A program made the position numbers and the translations under genes. The notes beneath the pieces are model-generated. The model had not been told where the DNA came from, did no database searches, and was given only the letters and a program-made list of their open reading frames with translations. Below are positions 59,550 through 64,000 of a stretch of 64,000 nucleotides of DNA, piece by piece (the stretch's first letter is position 1; every line of letters begins with the position of its first letter). Origin of the DNA: Bradyrhizobium sp. MOS002 (GTDB lineage: Bacteria; Pseudomonadota; Alphaproteobacteria; Rhizobiales; Xanthobacteraceae); the NCBI RefSeq assembly GCF_003020115.1, contig NZ_PYFX01000004.1:682001-746000 (forward strand), read 5' to 3'.

Positions 59550-60818
59550 ATGGAGACCTCCGAGGCCTATCTCGAACGAAAGCACGGGGAAATCGGGCTG
59601 CTGAACGATTGCCTGAGACGCCCGCTGCATCTGGCTCGGCCGCAATCGGTCGACGAGGTCGTGGACTGCAAATTTCGGCTCGCCGCCGCGCTACGCGCGG
59701 AGAATGCGCTGCAGGACTGGAAGGCAACGGAGACGGCCTGGTCGCATGCGGCGTCTCCCACCAGCGGTCCGTTTTCGTTCAGCTACGATTATCAGCGCGC
59801 GGACCTCAAGGTGCGCGGTCCCTCGTTTTATGAGCCCGAGCGGAGCTGCAGGAGCGAGGCGATCTATACCGCCTCCGGCATGGCCGCGATTTCCGCGCTG
59901 CTGCTCGCGTCCACACGAATCATAGGCAAGGCAGACATCGTGGTGCTGCCGGGCACCTACGGCGAGACACTGGAGCTGATCGACAGCCTTGTCCCCCATT
60001 TGCGGCTTGTTACCGCCAGACTCCCGCTGGGCGAAGCGTTTGCTGCGACAAGCTCGCCGCGTCTTCTCCTGCTGGATTCATGCGCCCCGGCCGGAGCGTT
60101 CGAGGCCGCTTTACGTTGCGATGGTTCGGCGCTCGATCTGCTGATTTTCGACACGACATGTTTCGCCGGCAGATCGGGACGCATCCGGCGCGTCCTGAGA
60201 TGGGCGGCGCGATGGGACATTCCCGTAGTGTTGGTGCGAAGCCACAACAAGCTGGATTCGCTCGGCGTGGAATACGGCCGGCTCGGCTCTGCCGTGTTCG
60301 TGCATTGGAGCCGGAAGGACCTCAAGGCAGGCCAGCTGCTGTCTGAAAGCCTGGCGACGGAAACCCGCAATGCGGTCCGGCTTCTCGGTGGCGCGGCGTT
60401 GCCGGCGCACTTCCCACCATTCGTGGGCTCAGTGGCCTATTGGGCCCTGACGAAAAGGCGCGTCGCGGCGATCCTGCGCAACGGTCGCCACACGGCGCGA
60501 TACTTCGCCTCCGAGCTCGCTTCGCTCTCGGCCGAGCTGCATTTCACCCACGGCCTCTATGTCACGCTTCGCGGCAGGCGCGCCCTCGATGAGGCGACCG
60601 CGCGGCAGGCGGCCGAGGATATGAGCCGCGACCTTGGCGGCAAAGGCTTCCCCATTCGCCACGCCGGCAGCTTTGGTTTTGATTTCGCGGCGACCGAATG
60701 GTTTCGCGACGCGACCACGGATCGGTACAGCGTCCGGGTCGCCGTGCCGGATCTGCCGACCGAGTTGTGGAAGGATCTAGCGGCGGCGATCGCCGAGTGG
60801 TGGGCAGCGAATCAGTGA
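59550..60818 (+). CDS. Orphan PLP-dependent-transferase-like protein
   Basis: 422 residues from the ATG at 59550. Fold-type-I PLP enzyme traits: IYTASGMAAISALLLAST (cofactor phosphate loop), LDLLIFDTTCFAGRSGRI (Asp binding the pyridine N), and RSHNKLDSLGVEYGRLGSAV where the Lys sits at the Schiff-base position of the Cys/Met-metabolism class. Overall similarity is remote, with an extra ~90-residue N-terminal region. It may be a decarboxylase- or lyase-like enzyme or a catalytically altered relative. Substrate unknown; no operon partner. Confidence 0.65.
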   Translation: METSEAYLERKHGEIGLLNDCLRRPLHLARPQSVDEVVDCKFRLAAALRAENALQDWKATETAWSHAASPTSGPFSFSYDYQRADLKVRGPSFYEPERSCRSEAIYTASGMAAISALLLASTRIIGKADIVVLPGTYGETLELIDSLVPHLRLVTARLPLGEAFAATSSPRLLLLDSCAPAGAFEAALRCDGSALDLLIFDTTCFAGRSGRIRRVLRWAARWDIPVVLVRSHNKLDSLGVEYGRLGSAVFVHWSRKDLKAGQLLSESLATETRNAVRLLGGAALPAHFPPFVGSVAYWALTKRRVAAILRNGRHTARYFASELASLSAELHFTHGLYVTLRGRRALDEATARQAAEDMSRDLGGKGFPIRHAGSFGFDFAATEWFRDATTDRYSVRVAVPDLPTELWKDLAAAIAEWWAANQ

Positions 60819-60915
60819 GAACTCGGACCTGGAGAAAAACCGTCCCAGCTTCGACTGAGTTTCGCGACTCCAGGGCAATTGATCGACGCCCGGCCGATCT
60901 AGCGCGGCGCCTGAA

Positions 60916-61158
60916 TCAATCGATCGCCAGGCATTCTTCGAGGGCAGGCTTCTGGTGGCTGCGACGCGCCCACGCCTGAATGGCGAAGGCGAGCTGATGC
61001 TGACTCACCGCCGCGTTTGCGATGGAAGCCCGCGCCGTCGCGATGGGCTTAGTTATGACGCCGGAGTTCACGACTCCCGCATCGATTGCCAGGAACGATA
61101 TTGCGACAACCGCCACCGCAGATGCGATAGCCATTCTCGTCAAGTCGGATAGTGGCAT
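60916..61158 (-). CDS. Hypothetical exported protein, 80 residues
   Basis: From the ATG at 61158: an N-terminal hydrophobic segment (RMAIASAVAVVAISFLAIDA) and a soluble tail with IANAAVSQHQLAFAIQAWARRSHQKPALEECL. Probably a signal anchor. No family is recognised and there is no strong ribosome site. Confidence 0.5.
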   Translation of the reverse strand: MPLSDLTRMAIASAVAVVAISFLAIDAGVVNSGVITKPIATARASIANAAVSQHQLAFAIQAWARRSHQKPALEECLAID

Positions 61159-61316
61159 CGAAGTCCTTATCGGGCGCACCTCGCCCGGCGGATAGATAGG
61201 GTTCGTTTGCCCGGATCAAAGCCCGAAGCGAGGTTTCCCACGCGTTCGTGAAGGGCCGTGGATTCTGCGGATGCGCGTCGTAGACCGGGCTCACGATGAA
61301 CGTTTGCGACTGAAAA

Positions 61317-61393
61317 TGGCGATCCCGGCAGGAATCGAACCTGCAACCCTCAGAGTAGAAATCTGATGCTCTATCCAGTTGAGCTACGGGACC
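61317..61393 (-). tRNA. tRNA-Arg (UCU)
   Basis: On the minus strand acceptor GGTCCCG/CGGGATC (one G-U pair), anticodon stem TCAGA/TCTGA with loop TTTCTAC giving TCT, T arm GGTTCGAATCC, discriminator G and encoded CCA. 77 nt. Confidence 0.95.
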
Positions 61394-61796
61394 ATCTTGA
61401 GCCGCCCTGGTTTGGGGCCGGCTGTTCATCTACCATGCCATTATGAAAAATATCGTCTTTCGCCAAGCCTGAACCGAACCGTTTTCCTCGAAGCCGCGAC
61501 AAAGCGGAACGGTGGGGTGTCAGGGTGCCGGGTTGAGCGGCAGCGGACTGGACGATGGATCACATCGCCGGGAACGCTGGCCAGCTTCCGGGACACGGCC
61601 GCCGGTCGACTGGTCGGGTATTGCTGCGCCATCAGGACGGCGTGCGTAGCGGTAGCTTGATCGGTCTCCTCTGGGCGTGCCTTGTCATGGCGAATGCGAC
61701 GGTCTGCACCTTTGGTTCCATCGCCTTGAGTCCGTCACCTTTCCGCGCATTTCATGCGACAAGCGGCGTTCGTCCGCGATTTCCGGGAGTCCATCC
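61394..61796. other. Intergenic, 403 bp
   Basis: No gene recognised; open frames on both strands are short and Arg/Pro-rich without ribosome sites. It should hold promoters for tRNA-Arg (minus) and the alpha-2-macroglobulin gene (plus). Confidence 0.5.
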
Positions 61797-64000
61797 ATGA
61801 TCGGTCTTGTTCGCGCCGTCACACTCTGCGCCACGCTCGCGTTCGGCCTTAGCGTAGCGCAGGCCGCCGACAAAGCCTTCAAGCGCGACGATCTCGCCGA
61901 TTCCGCGATCAAGCTGGAGGCGCAGATCAAGGGCGAGGCGGGACCGGTCGCCAAGACCGGCGCGAGCTTGCGCACCGACGCTGACGCCGCCTTCCGGCGC
62001 AACGACTATCGCACCGGCCTGTCGGTGCTCGGCCAGATCGCGGCGACCGCACCGGAAGACGCCGGCAACTGGCTGCGCCTGGCGAAAGTCATCTTCCAGA
62101 TATCGCCGAAGAGCTCGAGCGAGCAGACCTTCCTGCTGGAGCGCGCCTCGACGGCTGCATACATCGCCTACCAGCGCGCGGGTAATGCGGGCGAGGAGGC
62201 CGACGCGCTCGCGGTGCTCGGCAAGTCGCTGTCCGAACGCAAGCTGTGGCGGCCGGCGCTGGATGCGCTGCGGCTGTCGCTCGACATGCGCGAGGTCGCC
62301 GACGTCCGCGGCCAATATGAGAAGATGCGCGACGAGCACGGGTTTCGGCTGCTCGACTACACCGTCGACTCGGACTCCGCCAGTCCGCGCGCCTGCTTCC
62401 AGTTCTCGGAGGAGCTGGCAAAACGCACCGATTTCGCGCCGTACCTCGCGCTGGCGGGCCAGGACAAGCCTGCCCTGTCGGCCGAGGGCAAGCAGCTCTG
62501 CGTCGACGGGCTGAAGCATGGCGAGCGGTACAACATCAATTTGCGCGCCGGCTTGCCGTCCACCGTGAAGGAGGGCCTGCCGAAATCGGCCGAGTTCAAC
62601 GTCTATGTGCGCGACCGCAAGCCCTTCGTGCGCTTCACCAGTCGCGCCTATGTGCTGCCGAGGACGGGCCAGCGCGGCATTCCCGTCGTCAGCGTCAACA
62701 CGCCAGCCGTTAACATCAATGTGTTCCGGATCGGCGACCGCAATTTGATCAACACCGTGGTCGACAGCGATTTCCAGAAGACGCTGTCGAAATACCAGCT
62801 CAGCGATCTCGGCGGCGAACGCGGCGTGAAGGTCTGGACCGGAGAGCTTGCGACCGCGATGACGCTGAACCAGGACGTCACCACCGCATTCCCGGTCGAC
62901 CAGGCGCTCGGCGAACTCCAGCCCGGCGTCTATGTAATGACGGCCGCGGCCAAGGGGCCGGGCTCGGACGACGACTACCAGCTCGCCACCCAATGGTTCA
63001 TCGTCTCCGATCTCGGCGTCACCGCCTATTCCGGCAATGACGGTATCCATGTCTTCGTGAATTCGCTGGCCTCGACCGATCCGGTCGGCAAAGCCGAGGT
63101 GCGCCTGGTCGCGCGCAACAACGAGATCCTGGCCACCCGCAAGACCGATGAGAGCGGCCATTTGCTGTTCGAGGCGGGGCTTGCGCGCGGCGAGGGCGGC
63201 TTGTCGCCGGCGATGCTCACCGTGACCGGCGAGAAGGCCGACTACGCCTTCCTCAGCCTCAAGTCCTCCGCCTTCGATCTTTCGGACCGCGGCGTTTCGG
63301 GCAGGGCCGTGCCTGCGGGCGCCGACGCCTTCGTCTATGCCGAGCGTGGCGTCTATCGCTCGAGCGAGACCGTCTATGTCACCGCGCTGCTGCGCGACGG
63401 GCAGGGCAACGCCGTCACCGGTGGGCCGATGACCCTGGTGATCGAGCGTCCCGATGGCGTCGAATACCGCCGCGCCGTGCTGGCCGACCAGGGCGCCGGC
63501 GGGCGCACCTTGTCTGTGCCGCTCAACTCGGCCGTCCCGACCGGGACCTGGCGGGTGCGCGCCTTCACCGATCCGAAGGGCTCTTCGGTCGGCGAGACCA
63601 CTTTCATGGTCGAGGACTACGTCCCTGATCGGATCGAATTCGACTTGTCTGCCAAGGACAAGCTGATCAAAGCTAACGCTCCAGTAGAGCTTAAGGCGGA
63701 CGGGCATTTCCTCTATGGCGCGCCGGCCTCGGGCCTGGCGCTCGAAGGCGATATGCTGGTCGCGCCCGCGTCCGAGCGGCCGGGTTTCGCCGGTTACCAG
63801 TTCGGCGTCGCCGACGAGGAGACCACCTCGAACGAGCGCACGCCGCTGGAAAACCTGCCGGAAGCTGACGCCAACGGCGTTGCGACCTTCCCGGTCACGC
63901 TCGACAAGCAGCCGGCCTCGACGCGACCGCAGGAGGCGCAGATCTTCGTCCGCATGGTCGAGACTGGCGGCCGCGCCGTGGAGCGTAAGATCGTGCTGCC
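61797..64000 (+). CDS. Alpha-2-macroglobulin family protein (partial, runs off the window)
   Basis: The first ~734 codons of a large envelope protein; no stop before the window end. Signal peptide (AVTLCATLAFGLSVAQA), a helical/TPR-like region, then macroglobulin-type repeats: GVYVMTAAAKGPGSDDDYQLATQWFIVSDLGVTAY, FVYAERGVYRSSETVYVTALLRDGQG (MG domain signature) and GETTFMVEDYVPDRIEFDL. YfhM-like A2M proteins guard the periplasm against proteases; the thioester would lie beyond the window. A partner penicillin-binding protein (pbpC) often follows. Confidence 0.93.
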   Translation, partial: MIGLVRAVTLCATLAFGLSVAQAADKAFKRDDLADSAIKLEAQIKGEAGPVAKTGASLRTDADAAFRRNDYRTGLSVLGQIAATAPEDAGNWLRLAKVIFQISPKSSSEQTFLLERASTAAYIAYQRAGNAGEEADALAVLGKSLSERKLWRPALDALRLSLDMREVADVRGQYEKMRDEHGFRLLDYTVDSDSASPRACFQFSEELAKRTDFAPYLALAGQDKPALSAEGKQLCVDGLKHGERYNINLRAGLPSTVKEGLPKSAEFNVYVRDRKPFVRFTSRAYVLPRTGQRGIPVVSVNTPAVNINVFRIGDRNLINTVVDSDFQKTLSKYQLSDLGGERGVKVWTGELATAMTLNQDVTTAFPVDQALGELQPGVYVMTAAAKGPGSDDDYQLATQWFIVSDLGVTAYSGNDGIHVFVNSLASTDPVGKAEVRLVARNNEILATRKTDESGHLLFEAGLARGEGGLSPAMLTVTGEKADYAFLSLKSSAFDLSDRGVSGRAVPAGADAFVYAERGVYRSSETVYVTALLRDGQGNAVTGGPMTLVIERPDGVEYRRAVLADQGAGGRTLSVPLNSAVPTGTWRVRAFTDPKGSSVGETTFMVEDYVPDRIEFDLSAKDKLIKANAPVELKADGHFLYGAPASGLALEGDMLVAPASERPGFAGYQFGVADEETTSNERTPLENLPEADANGVATFPVTLDKQPASTRPQEAQIFVRMVETGGRAVERKIVL

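Noticed and set aside
61752..63707. A 651-codon minus-strand open frame
   Set aside because: Antisense to the alpha-2-macroglobulin gene, whose plus-strand frame has a signal peptide and family motifs and is open to the window end.

Overview
The window is 64 kb of GC-rich chromosomal DNA from an alphaproteobacterium, most likely Bradyrhizobium or a close relative. The grounds are the codon use, an EF-P/EpmA/EpmB beta-lysylation module, an OpgC-type membrane acyltransferase, an NDUFS4-type complex I subunit, MxKDx-repeat and DUF6481 proteins, TRAP transporters, and many very small membrane or secreted proteins. I see no phage, insertion sequence, plasmid or CRISPR array. Three tRNA genes are present: Glu-UUC, Pro-UGG and Arg-UCU.

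Layout. 0-8 kb: AraC regulator, a soluble chemoreceptor-like protein, recJ, a short-chain dehydrogenase, a class II aldolase and a lytic transglycosylase. 8-16 kb: a MarR/CMD/cupin divergent unit, a DUF808 protein, an M23 peptidase, efp divergent from epmA-epmB, and a small secreted protein. 16-19 kb: DAHP synthase preceded by an aromatic-rich leader peptide and terminator, HdeD, and a PrsW-like protease. 19-36.5 kb: many genes under 100 codons mixed with PilZ proteins, a GST, two VOC proteins, HU, a sirtuin and a double cold-shock protein. 36.5-40 kb: OpgC, NDUFS4 and an Lrp regulator. 40-47 kb: an AraC regulator divergent from a leucine/isovalerate degradation operon (ivd, mccB, mccA, hmgL). 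47-55 kb: two complete TRAP transporters, the first in an operon with a DapA-family lyase and divergent from a GntR regulator. 55-64 kb: more small stress or envelope proteins, an orphan PLP-enzyme-like protein, and the first 734 codons of an alpha-2-macroglobulin.

Two regulatory themes stand out. First, the DAHP synthase leader encodes a 26-residue peptide containing Tyr-Phe-Trp-Tyr-Phe-Ser-Tyr. It is followed by mutually exclusive antiterminator and terminator helices, and its promoter places the transcript start at or next to the peptide start codon. This is a textbook layout for ribosome-mediated attenuation reading all three aromatic amino acids. Second, ten sites match or nearly match the alphaproteobacterial general-stress sigma factor (EcfG) promoter, GGAAC-N16-CGTT. 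Nine lie just upstream of genes, mostly very small uncharacterised ones, including a paralogous pair of 71- and 72-residue proteins more than 33 kb apart.

Dispersed repeats include two 112-114 bp palindromic elements that supply the stop codons of the genes they follow, three 77-bp elements with a covarying hairpin, and a 24-bp inverted repeat pair about 21 kb apart.
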